Below, piece after piece: positions 1 through 9,280 of a stretch of DNA of 64,000 nucleotides. The position numbers and the translations under genes are program-made. The notes under the pieces are model-generated. The model ran no database searches. It was not told the origin of the DNA and saw only the letters and a list, made by a program, of their open reading frames with translations. Every line of letters starts with the position of its first letter. Within the stretch, counting starts at the first letter, position 1. Location of the stretch: the NCBI RefSeq assembly GCF_040412425.1, contig NC_089744.1:37934099-37998098 (forward strand). The letters run 5' to 3'. The DNA comes from Macrobrachium rosenbergii (Eukaryota; Arthropoda; Malacostraca; Decapoda; Palaemonidae).

Positions 1-160
1 GTTTTGCTGGAAGTGACGTCACCTTCCTCCTTCCTCCTTCTAGAAAACTTGTATCTCGTTCCCAAGATGCCTTAATGACGTCACTTGAGTGTTTCATGTG
101 TTACTGGAATCCCCCCAAAATTTGTTGATTCTGATTTTCGAGACCAGTCAGTTTGGTTTC

Positions 161-233
<73 letters not shown>

Positions 234-1243
234 CTTAAAAAGAGAGTAATTATTAACTTAAAATATTTGTGGTCACTGGTATTAGTATACCTTTTGAGAT
301 CTGATTATAGGGAAAGTGTAAAAATTTGGTTGTAACGGCTCCTGATAAAAAAGTGTTTTGTGAATCGAAAAATCCTGCACATCCTGTGATTTTACAAAGG
401 TTTTCACAAGCTTGTGTAAGGTAAAGTGAATTTTACTTATTGTTACCATGGTATAATAAGGTATATTGAGAGAATTTTTGCCTAAGTGAAATTATTATTG
501 ATAAATCTTTTGCGTATTTTTGTGCATCATTGTGTTTGCAATCTCTTGATTTTTGTTGATGATTTAAAATTTATTTACTAAGCATTGTAAATATTTCTTG
601 ATAATTTAACATTGCATACTTGATTTAACTTTCATTTATAAGATTTTCTTTTCAAATCTTGAGTAATTATTGATAGTTTAAATTTTGCTTGATTAATTTA
701 ATTTCTTGATAAATTAGTTTTTGTGATTTAATTTTGTTTAATAATGTAACTCAATAATTAATTAAATTTTGTGTTGTTTTCAAGTAACAGTAAATTTTTC
801 AGACTGTGAATTCTAATTATAAATGTTGATTTGAAAAATAAATTTTTGTATTTAAAATTTTTAAAAAACTGTTTCATTTATTGACCACCAGTGAATAGGA
901 TTAATTGTGTGCATAAGGCAAAATGATAAACATGTTTTGTTCCTTGAGTTTTGCTGAAGTGAATTAAGACCAGGGAAACAGTTAAAGTTGTTTGATGGAG
1001 TGACACCCTTTTATTCTAGTATACTTCTTGTTTAATTGGTGATACCTCACAATTCTTTTGATAAACTTAGTTTGATTTTTCACATGATTAATGAGCTTTT
1101 TAAGGGATCACTGTTACCTTTAGAGTACTCAGTCGTAATTCTTATTGTTATGAGAGTTCAGGTATCTGGCTGAAGTGAGGTATATTTTTGAAATCTGTGA
1201 TTGGTTGTGTTATAACCAGGTACTTGGTACTCATCGTGACAAT
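1..1243 (+). repeat. 5' LTR of the Gmr1-like element, 5'-truncated by the window edge
   Basis: The stretch aligns with 7331-8488 almost throughout. Shared blocks include the start (TTTTGCTGGAAGTGA), the segment around TTCGAGACCA, and the end around CATCGTGAC just before the primer binding site. The two copies differ by small indels and substitutions. The largest difference is the internal (TC)n tract, about 67 bp here against about 18 bp in the 3' copy. The differences indicate an insertion that is not recent. Confidence 0.85.
164..230 (+). repeat. (TC)n microsatellite inside the 5' LTR
   Basis: An uninterrupted TC run of about 67 bp. The matching position in the 3' LTR (about 7482-7499) has only about nine TC units, so the tract expanded or contracted after insertion. 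The translation of this run as a serine-leucine protein is an artefact. Confidence 0.95.
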
Positions 1244-1249
1244 AGATTT

Positions 1250-1267
1250 TGGTGCCCAGAGACTTGG
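1250..1267 (+). promoter_or_regulatory. Primer binding site of the LTR element
   Basis: The sequence TGGTGCCCAGAGACTTGG begins a few bases after the 3' end of the 5' LTR. It starts with TGG, the complement of a tRNA CCA end, which is the expected layout of a minus-strand primer site. The donor tRNA is not assigned. Confidence 0.7.
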
Positions 1268-1398
1268 GAACAATACAAAATATCACTCTGGTTTATGGTT
1301 TGTACTGGTGGTGTTAGGGATATATTTTGATAGGAGAGTGACCACATAGTTATTTTTACATTATATTGTGAATTATTTAGTTGAGTAACTTAGAGAAA

Positions 1399-2910
1399 AT
1401 GACTCTGTTCGATGTTTAGAAATTTTTAGAAGCTCCATCCATCCAAGAGTTGTCTGAATCCAACCTGACTAAGGCACAGTGGACTGCTTTAGCAGTGGCA
1501 TGTGGGGGAAATGTGTTTAGTGGTATGGTTAAGGCACAGATTATATGTATTGCAATCCAAGCATTGATGGACTCTGGTAAAATAGATGAAGAGTTAGAAG
1601 AGGCACTAGAATTGTTGAATGCAGCTGAGGTAGAATTCATAAATAAGCAAGAGCAAAAGAAAGAGAAAAGCGATGTAGGAGCAGAGCTTAGACGCATAAA
1701 AGCAGAAGAAAATTTGATTAAGCTGAAGATACAGGCTGAAAGAGAAAGAGAAGACAAAGAGAAAAGAGAAAGAAAAGAAAGAGAAGAAGAAAGAGAAAGA
1801 GCAAGAGAGGAAAGGGTAAAAAGAGAAAGAGAAGCAGAAGAAGAAAGAGAAAGAGCAAGAGAAGAAAGGGCACAAAGAGAAAGAGAAGCAGAAGAAGAAA
1901 GAGAAAGAACAAGACATGAAAGGGAGATGGAGTTAATAGAAGCTTGCCCGAAGTTACCTGTAACACTGTCTAACCCCACCCAAGGTAATTCAAACCCTGT
2001 ATTTGATGTAGTAAGAGTGCAGAAGTTAATTCCAAAGTTTACAGAAGAAGCTCCAGATGAGTTTTTTGATCACTTTGAAAAAGTGGCTTCAGGTATGGGA
2101 TGGCCAGAGGATAAATGGTCTGTCTCGTTCCAGAGTCTTCTCATTGGTAAAGGGAGAAGTGCCTATTTAGCCTTATCAGATGATCAGTGTAAAGAGTACA
2201 AGGTACTCAAACATAATGTGCCATAAGTTTACCAGATGACCCTTGAATATTATAGTGAAAGATTCAGATCTTTGAGAAAGGATGACAAGATGACTTTCTT
2301 GGATTATGCCTACGAAGTAAGAAGATGTTTTAAAGGATGATTGGAGGCTGCTAAAGTTAAATCTATGGACGAACTTGAGGAGTTAGTAGTCCTAGAGCAA
2401 TATCTTAGAGGAATTCCTAAACACATAAGAGCTTATTTAAGAGAGAGAGAGAGGTTAAGAAACTTGACAAAGCTGCTACATTGAGTGAAGATTATAACAG
2501 CATTTGCAGCAAAAGGAATTATAATGTCAAGTACCAGAACCGATAACGCACAGGTTCTAGGCCTCATCCAAATTTCAGGAACATTACTACTGGGAATCCT
2601 TCTAGTGGCTATGCCAGTACAAAGCCAGGAAATACCCCTTAGCAATTGAATGTTAATTCCTCATCATCCAGTTTCTCAAGACAGATACAGAAGACTAATG
2701 TTGTCTGCTACAAGTGTGGACACTACAGTCGAGATTGTTATCAGACACAACAGCAAACCAAACCAGTTGGTCAAGTGGTTAAAGGTAACCAGGCGAAGCA
2801 AACTACGAATAGCAGTGTGGGGAAGATTGAGACAGTTGGGAAGACTGAGACTAAACAGGCAGAGTGTTTGGCAACCAGTGGAAATGTAACCTCAAGCAGT
2901 GAGTGGCTGA
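1399..2910 (+). pseudogene. gag of the Gmr1-like element, broken
   Basis: The likely original start is the ATG at 1399, in frame with the long open stretch 1450-2226 but cut by TAG at 1417. The N-terminal part resembles the SAP-like helices seen in gag of some metazoan Ty3/gypsy elements. It is followed by a highly charged Glu/Arg coiled-coil segment (about 1735-1935). After a stop at 2224 and a TGA at about 2338, the same frame resumes with a SCAN-like capsid segment (LVVLEQYLRGIPKHIRAYL, about 2380-2440). A GA run at about 2445 probably caused the next frameshift. A zinc knuckle lies at 2706-2738, but it reads C-x2-C-G-H-x4-C, three residues shorter than the usual C-x2-C-x4-H-x4-C. The gag is therefore damaged at several points. 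Confidence 0.75.
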
Positions 2911-3586
2911 GCAGCTTGGAGGTTTTTAAGCCTTATATCTATGAAGGTATGCTGACAACTCAAGAAGGGAATGTGCAGGTACCAGTCAAGGTATTATGTG
3001 ATACAGTGAGTAACCATAGTGTGGTAGTTCGTAGTGCTTACCCACAGTTGGAGAAAAATCTCACCAGAGATTCAGTTATTTTGAAGGGTAAAGGAGGAGA
3101 AGAGGTAACTCCTGTATGTCGCTTGCACCTGTCCTGTGAATCGGTGACAGGGAATGTTGATTTTGCTGTAAAGGACCCACTAGCTGTTGAAGGTGTGCTG
3201 CATGCTTTTCTGGGTAATGAAGTTGGTGGTGTACGATTTGTTCCTTGTCCTCTAGTGACAGAGAAACCATTGAGGATTAGTCCTACGGTAGACTTAGAGA
3301 AGAAAAACCCCCACCTGTTTCCAAGTTGTGCAACTACCAGGAGTATGAAGAGAACTTGTTTGCAAGTGAAGAAACTGGGGATTTACCTGCACCAGAAGGA
3401 TCAAGTGAAGGATCTTTAAGATTAGAAGAGCTGTTCCAGGAAAGTGAAGTTCCCCTATTGTTAGTAATGAAGAGATTTCCCAAGAAGACAAGGATCCTGT
3501 TGTTCTTGAAGAGACTCAGTAGTCAAAGTGTTTCTGAATATAGTAGTGAAACTACAGTAGCAGAGTTAACAGATATTGAGATTTAA
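2911..3586 (+). pseudogene. Retroviral-type aspartic protease region of the Gmr1-like element, inactive
   Basis: The frame continuous with the zinc knuckle (2646-3419) carries PVKVLCDTVSNHSVVV, with the Asp codon at 3000-3002. Retropepsins need Asp-Thr-Gly or Asp-Ser-Gly at this place. Here the third position is Val, so the active-site loop is lost. A hydrophobic segment with HAFLGNEV near 3210 is compatible with the second half of the fold. From about 3326 the coding frame shifts to an acidic linker that ends at 3586 before the integrase region. Protease assignment rests on position between gag and integrase and on this motif. Confidence 0.65.
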
Positions 3587-3599
3587 GCCCTCGAAGTTG

Positions 3600-4860
3600 G
3601 TCAAGTGACTAGAGAGAAGCTAATGGAACTGCAGAAGAAGGATACAGCACTAACTGATTTGTTCTTCAGAATTGTTGATGAAGAAGAGATGCAACAAACT
3701 CCCACCTGTTATTACCTAAAGGAAAGATTGCTAATGAGGAAGCATTGACCTGCAGATATACCAGGAAATGCTGAATGGGGTGAATATCATAAAATTTTGA
3801 TTCCATATCCATTGAGGAAGCAATTGGTAGCAGTAGCGCACGAGTCTGGACATATGGGAATCAGGAAGACTGTTGAGAAGATTATGAAGTATTTTTTCTG
3901 GCCTGGACTTCACATGGATGTTGGCAGGTTTTGCAGAGATTGTCACACATGCCAGATAGCTGGAAAACCGAATGAAACCATTCAGAAAGGCCCCCCTCCA
4001 ACCCATAGAAGTTAGAGGAGAACCCTTTAGCAAGGTGTTATAAATGTGGTTGGGTCGCTTCTGGGAACAAGGAAAAGAAATAAATATTTGTTAACATTAA
4101 TGTGTCCAGTGACAAGGTATCCTGAGGCGATTCCTGTAAGAAGTATAAGTGCAAAGGCAATTGCTGAGAAGTTGGTGGAGTTTTTCTCCAAGTTTGGAAT
4201 ACCAGAAATTGTGCAAAGTGATAGAGGAACGAACTTTATTTCAAAATTGTTCCAGGATGTGATGAACTTGTTAAAGGTGAAACAACAGTTATCAACTGCT
4301 TATCATTCAAAGACTCAAGGAGCCTTGGAAAGGTTCCACCAGACATTGAAAAGTATATTGACTAAATATTGTAATGAATCAGGAAGAGAATGGGATGTTG
4401 GTGTACCCATGATGTTATTTGAAGTTAGGAGTGCTTATCAAGAAAGTATGGGATGTTTACCAAATGAAATGATCTTTGGTCGAGATGTGAGAGGTCCATT
4501 GAAGATTCTTGCAGAGAATTGGGAAGAAAATCAAAAGGAAATCCAAGGAGAATATGTGAAGAACTTGAGGAAAAGGTTAAGAGAAATTAAAAAATTCTCT
4601 TAGAAAATCTGAAAATAAGTCAAGAGAAAAGGAAAAGGAAATATGATGCTAAGACTAAGCTAAGAAATTTTAGTGTAGGACAGCAAGTTCTAGTGTTCTT
4701 ACCAGTGAAAAGATTTCCCCTTACCAATAAGTTTCATGGTCCTTATTGGATGATAGAGGAGTTAAGTGATTGAACTTATGTGACAAACACCAGGAAGAAG
4801 GAAACGACGGAGGAAGATGCATGTGAATCTTTTGAAACCTTACTTCTCAGAGACTAAAAC
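3600..4860 (+). pseudogene. Integrase of the Gmr1-like element, located upstream of RT, inactive
   Basis: An HHCC zinc-binding domain lies at 3797-4015 (HESGHMG, then FFWPG, then CRDCHTCQ). The catalytic core follows, mostly in the frame 4046-4603. QSDRGTNF gives the second acidic residue and GALERFHQT the Glu, with 35 residues between them as in DD35E integrases. At the place of the first Asp the codon 4043-4045 is AAT (Asn), so catalysis should be lost. A stop at about 4601 interrupts the frame; a GPY-type C-terminal module (KFHGPYWMIEE, about 4730) and a segment ending in HVNLLKPY (about 4820-4845) follow. The position before RT is the diagnostic feature of this element. Confidence 0.85.
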
Positions 4861-4869
4861 TGAAATAGT

Positions 4870-5960
4870 GTCAATAACACAGACAACTTCATCTACAGAG
4901 GACGATGATGGCTACGAATTGGGAGCTGAAAGCAAGATGAACAATTCTTCCATACTGGAAAATTTGGAGGATAAACTAAAACATCTGAGTGTTGAGCAAA
5001 GTAGTGAATTAAGTGAGATGATTCGAAGTTCCCAGAAATTTTTGCAGATGTGCCAAGGCGTACAGATCTGACGAAGCATGAGATAAAGATCAAAGAAGAT
5101 GGAAAACCTTTTAAACAGAGAGCATATCGCTTATCACCTTTTCATCGAGATGTTTTGAAGAAAGAAGTTGAATATTTGTTGCAGCCTGGATTAGCAGAAC
5201 CCAGTTCAAGTCATTATAGTTCTCCTTGTGTGTTAGTGAAGAAACCAGATGGCTCATTTAGGATGTGTACTGATTATAGGAAACTGAATTCCATCAGTGT
5301 GGCTGACAATTATCCCTTGCCTCTTATTGATCAATTATTACTTGATAATATTGGGCAAGCCAAATTTGTTTCCAAGATAGATTTGTTGAAAGGTTATTAT
5401 CAAATTCCCTTAGATGAAGATGCTAAGTTGCTGTCAGCTTTCGTTACTCCTTGTAGACTGTGTCAAAACACTGTTTTGCCTTTTGGTCTGATGAATGCAC
5501 CTGCAACATTCCAACGAGTGATGGATCAACTGCTAGGATCAATAGAAGGAGTGGGTGTATACCTTGATGACATTGTGATTTTTTCTGGTACATGGGAAGA
5601 ACATCTGAAAATTTTAAGGGAAGTGTTCAAGAAATTACAGGAAGCAGGACTAACAATCAACTTACAAAAAAGTTAGTTTGGAAAGGCAACTGTTCAGTAT
5701 TTGGGATATGAAGTTGGAAAAGGCCTTCTCGCTCCTGTTGATGCTAATGTAGAAGGTATCCGCAAGGCTACCCCCGCCCCCAATACCAGGAAACAGCTAC
5801 AAAGATTTTTGGGCATGGCTGGATTTTGTTGCTGATTCTGTCCAAATTTCTCAGCCATAGTAGCTCCCTTAACTGATTTAACCAGTGCGAAGACAAAGTT
5901 TGTTTGGATTCCAGAATGTCAAGTATCATTTGAGAAGCTTAAAGCCATATTAACTTCAAA
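4870..5960 (+). pseudogene. Reverse transcriptase of the Gmr1-like element, interrupted
   Basis: The best open stretch is 5050-5676. It contains the Ty3/gypsy RT blocks in order: SPCVLVKKPDGSFRMC, TDYRKLN, FVSKIDLLKGYYQIPL, LPFGLMNAPATFQRVMD and the catalytic YLDDIVIFS (YLDD at 5560-5571). The catalytic Asp pair is intact, but TAG at 5674 ends the frame. Homology continues past it (YLGYEVGKG, then the thumb/connection segment RKQLQRFLGMAGF) with a further TGA near 5835 and a frameshift near 5960. The N-terminal RT segment lies in another frame at about 4817-5071. Two or more frameshifts and two stops show the gene is dead. Confidence 0.9.
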
Positions 5961-6764
5961 GACCAGTGCTTCAAGCTCCAGACTTCAATAAAAAGTTTGT
6001 AATACAAGTTGATGCATCTGACTGTGGAATTGGAGCTGTTCTGCTTCAAGGAGATGACAACAGAATTTTCCATCCAGTAAGTTTCATGTCTTCAAAGTTG
6101 AAAAAGCATCAGAAAACTTACTCAGCAATCGAAAAAGAAACAGCATTAATCACAGCATTGAAAAAGTTTGAAGTGTATGTGAACCGACCTAGGAATAAAG
6201 GAATTTTAGTGTTGTCTGACCACAACCCTGTGAGAGGGTGCGAAAGAAAGAGCAGGTAGATGAGTACTGCTAGTTTATTGAGAAAGCCGCCCGCTTATAA
6301 AGCAGCATGCGGACGTCAGTACAAAGACATACAAAGACATACAAGTGACCTGAGGTCAATTATTCACTATGCAAAACAAGACAGGTACATATAGATAACG
6401 TGACAAATAAAAATAGTAAATTAAACACAAAGATATTCTGACACATACACAGTATACAAGGGCAAAAATGGATGGGTAATGAATGTACAGTTACATAGTA
6501 CAAATAGGGCTGATTACCCTGAACTAAGGTCAGGCGAAAAGGCACCATAGAAAACGGGAGGTTCTTCGCAGAAAACCTGTTTAGCGGGGACTTTACAACC
6601 CTATCTCATTCATCAGTAAGATGAAAAATAACAATCAGAGACTGACCAGGTGGTCTGTATGCCTGCAACCGTATAATGTAAAAGTGAAACACATTTCAGG
6701 AAAAGATAATGTCACAGCAGATGATTTATCCCGTTGTGAATTGTTGAATTCAAACCCGGGATAA
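5961..6764 (+). pseudogene. RNase H of the Gmr1-like element, split by an insertion
   Basis: The first part, 5966-6230, carries the RNase H core (VIQVDASDCGIGAVL, with the first Asp, then KTYSAIEKETALI, with the Glu) and reaches the third acidic site in LSDHNPV. The frame then enters foreign DNA at about 6231. After 6608 the coding similarity resumes (KMKNNNQRLTRW at about 6620, then HISGKDNVTADDLSR) and ends at TAA 6762-6764. The two halves belong to one ancestral domain interrupted by about 378 bp. Confidence 0.85.
6231..6608 (-). mobile_element. Nested solo-LTR-like or TRIM-like insertion in the RNase H gene
   Basis: This block breaks the RNase H frame and has no coding potential. It begins TGAGAGGGT and ends ACCCTATCTCA, so it is bounded by TG...CA with a short inverted terminal match (TGAGA-GGGT). 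Read on the minus strand it shows a TATAA-like box (about 6293), an AATAAA (about 6277) and a CA end, the order expected of an LTR. No clear target duplication is visible, so the exact borders and the class are uncertain. Confidence 0.5.
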
Positions 6765-6773
6765 CTAATCTTC

Positions 6774-6791
6774 CTGGGGTGCGGGGAGGAA
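6774..6791 (+). other. Polypurine tract of the LTR element
   Basis: A G-rich stretch (GGGGTGCGGGGAGGAA) sits just downstream of the terminal stop and just upstream of the 3' LTR start. This is where a plus-strand primer is expected. Confidence 0.6.
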
Positions 6792-6794
6792 TTT

Positions 6795-8488
6795 CACGAT
6801 GTTACCTTGTAATATGCATATCATCCCATAGTTTTAATATATTTACCTTCTATTTATCATGTATTATGTGTAATGATAATGATTGTTGAAATATCATATG
6901 CAGTATAATATCAGATATCAAGAGAGTTAATGCTTTAGATAACTTAACAGTGTAACTTAGAATTAATAGTACATTTTTAATAGTAACGTAGTGTATGAGG
7001 AACACATGCGTCCTAGCGAAGGGTTTGTTTCACTTCAACTGTCATTGTAAAAGATAAAGCGCTGACAGATTGAGATAACAACTGCAGATTCGTACTGGAA
7101 ACCAACTCGAATTTTCATTTTGTTTTTAAAAACATGCCAGTCATAATTAGCCAGTTTAGATGGTGTTGGGATTTCTGTAAAAGCGTTGTCTCATACGAGA
7201 AGAAGACAAATGTTTTGCAATGTTACATACATGGCTCTGGTCACGTATTCCCTTTTGAGAATAAGAAGCACATGGCAATTGCGTCATGCATTGCTCTGAT
7301 CATGTATTGTCCCAGTTGCATTCAAAACATTTTGCTGGAAGTGATGTCACCTTCCTCCTTCTAGAAAACTTGTATCTCGTTCCTAAAATGCCCTAATGAC
7401 GTCACTTGAGTGTTTCATGTGTTACTGGAATCCCCCCAAAATTTGTTGATTCTGATTTTCGAGACCAATCAGTTTAGTTCCCTCTCTCTCTCTCTCTCAT
7501 TCTTAAAAAGAGAGTAAATATTGATGTAAAATATTTGTGGTCACTGGTATTAGTATAGCTTCTGAGATCTGATTATAGGGAAAGTGTAAAAATTTGTTTG
7601 TAATGGCACCTGATAAAAAAGTATGTTTTGTGAATTGAAAAATCCTGCATATCCTTTGATTTTACAAAGGTTTTCACAAGCTTGTATAAGGTAAAGTGAA
7701 TTTTACTTATTATTACCATGGTATAATAAGGTATATTGAGAGAATTTTTGCCTAAGTGAAATTATTATTGATAAATCTTTTGTGTATTTTTGTGTGTTCT
7801 TGTGTTTGCAATCTCTTGATTTTTGTTGATGATTTAGCATTTATTTACTTAGAATTTTAATTATTTCTTGATAATTTAACATTGCATACTTGATTTAATT
7901 TTCATTTAGTAATATTTTCTTTTCAAATCTTGAGTAATTCTTGATAGTTTAAATTTTGCCTGATTAATTTAATTTCTTGATAAATTGAAGTTTTTGTGAA
8001 TTAATTAAATTTTGTGTTGTTTTCAAGTTATAGTAAATTTTTCAGATTGTGAATTCTAATTATAAATTTTAAATTGAAAAGTAAATTTTTGTATTTAAAA
8101 TTTTTAAAAACAGTGCTTCATTTATTGACCACCAGTGAATAGGATTAGTTGTGTGCATAAGGCAAAGTGATAAACATGTTTTGTTCCTTTAGTTTTGCTG
8201 AAGTGAATTAAGACCAGGGAAACAGTTAAAGTTGTTTGATGGAGTGACGCCCTTTTATTCTAGTATACTTCTTGTTTAATTGGTGATACCTAACAATTCT
8301 TTTGATAAACTTAGTTTGATTTTTCACATGATTAATGAGCTTTTTAAGGGATCACTTTACCTTTAGAGTACTCAGTCGTATTTCTTATTGCTATGAGAGT
8401 TCAGGTATCTGGCTGAAGTGAGGTATATTTTTGAAATCTGTGATTAGTTGTGTAATAACCAGTACTTGGGATGCATCGTGACCATATA
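6795..8488 (+). repeat. 3' LTR of the Gmr1-like element
   Basis: The part from 7331 onward repeats the window start. The left border is placed after the purine tract, near ATTTCACGATGTTACC. The right border is placed where similarity to the 5' LTR ends, after CATCGTGACCATA, directly beside TA-rich DNA. This gives an LTR of about 1.7 kb, long for the group. The open frame 7134-7364 inside it shows no recognisable product. Confidence 0.8.
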
Positions 8489-8541
8489 ATGTATATATAT
8501 ATATAAATATATGTATGTGTGTGTTTCTGTATATATAATAG

Positions 8542-8544
<3 letters not shown>

Positions 8545-8629
<85 letters not shown>
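8545..8629. repeat. (TA)n microsatellite, left border of a foldback element
   Basis: An uninterrupted TA run of about 85 bp. The tyrosine-isoleucine open frames over it are artefacts. Confidence 0.97.
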
Positions 8630-8631
<2 letters not shown>

Positions 8632-8925
8632 ATTGTAACAGCCATAGTGCTCTCTTAACTTCTTGAATTCTTTGTGCTTTTTTGGACACACTTGGCACTA
8701 CAAAGAAATTCAAGTGGTTGTGATGTCCAGTAATGGGAAACGAACCTATGTCACCATAATCACAAGGAGGTCACGTCGTCGACCTGAGCATCCCGCTACC
8801 AGACATCACAACCACTTCAATTTCTTGTACTTGGGTCCTAAGGCTTTGTAGTGACAAGCATATCCAAAAAAGCGCAAAGAATTCGAGAAGTTAAGAGGGT
8901 AATGTGGCTATTACAATTACAATTA
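8629..8925. mobile_element. Foldback (palindromic) element with tRNA-like centre, bounded by (TA)n
   Basis: The left arm (about 8629-8727) and the right arm (about 8802-8925) are inverted copies. Both contain GTAATTGTAA, CTCTTAACTTCT, GAATTCTTTG and GTGGTTGTGATGTC. The left arm lacks about 20 bp present in the right arm (CTTAGGACCCAAGTAC region). The 75-bp loop, read on the minus strand, resembles a tRNA gene: GGTAGCGGGATGC fits an A box and GGTTCGTTTCCC a B box, enclosed by an 11-bp stem (GTTGTGATGTC / GACATCACAAC). Long (TA)n tracts lie on both sides. Confidence 0.65.
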
Positions 8926-8959
8926 CATATGTATCTGGTAAAAAGTGACCAGTGGATTC

Positions 8960-8961
<2 letters not shown>

Positions 8962-9034
<73 letters not shown>
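8962..9034. repeat. (AT)n microsatellite, right border of a foldback element
   Basis: An AT run of about 73 bp. Together with 8545-8629 it brackets the foldback at 8629-8925. Confidence 0.97.
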
Positions 9035-9036
<2 letters not shown>

Positions 9037-9280
9037 ATAATATTCAGATATAAATCCCACCATTATATTCATAATCATGTCATCATCATAATGAGATGGC
9101 GTTATTATCATTACCATCGATTTTTTTTATGAGGGGCGAGGTAAGGCGACCAGGTGTGTGTTGGTATGGAATTCGTGTGTGAATGTAAGGTATTTTGCGG
9201 TAAAAAATGATATTTTCGATATGACAATTTCTGTTGACCTGGAAAACTATTTAGTTCCCGCTGAAGAATCGTTGTACGTA

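Larger units (their letters stand above)
1..8488 (+). mobile_element. Gmr1-like Ty3/gypsy LTR retrotransposon, degenerate, 5' end outside window
   Basis: Two long direct repeats flank an internal region with a primer binding site, gag, protease, integrase, reverse transcriptase, RNase H and a purine tract. The repeat from 7331 onward matches the window from base 1, so about 0.5 kb of the 5' LTR lies upstream. Integrase (about 3740-4800) precedes RT (about 4900-5960). Ty3/gypsy elements normally have integrase last; integrase before RT is known from the Gmr1 branch of Ty3/gypsy and from Ty1/copia. The RT and RNase H motifs are of Ty3/gypsy type, so Gmr1-like is the best fit. Stops, frameshifts and changed catalytic residues show that the copy is inactive. 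The exact LTR borders are estimates. Confidence 0.88.

Noticed and set aside
1416..1979. 187-codon minus-strand frame opposite gag
   Set aside because: It is the antisense shadow of the Glu/Arg-rich gag coiled coil; Ser/Leu-rich content follows from that.
8391..9132. Open frames encoding long Tyr-Ile repeats (also at 16868-17161, 40067-40465, 46491-46708, 58707-58949, 61527-61809)
   Set aside because: They are translations of (TA)n microsatellites in any frame and have no gene context.
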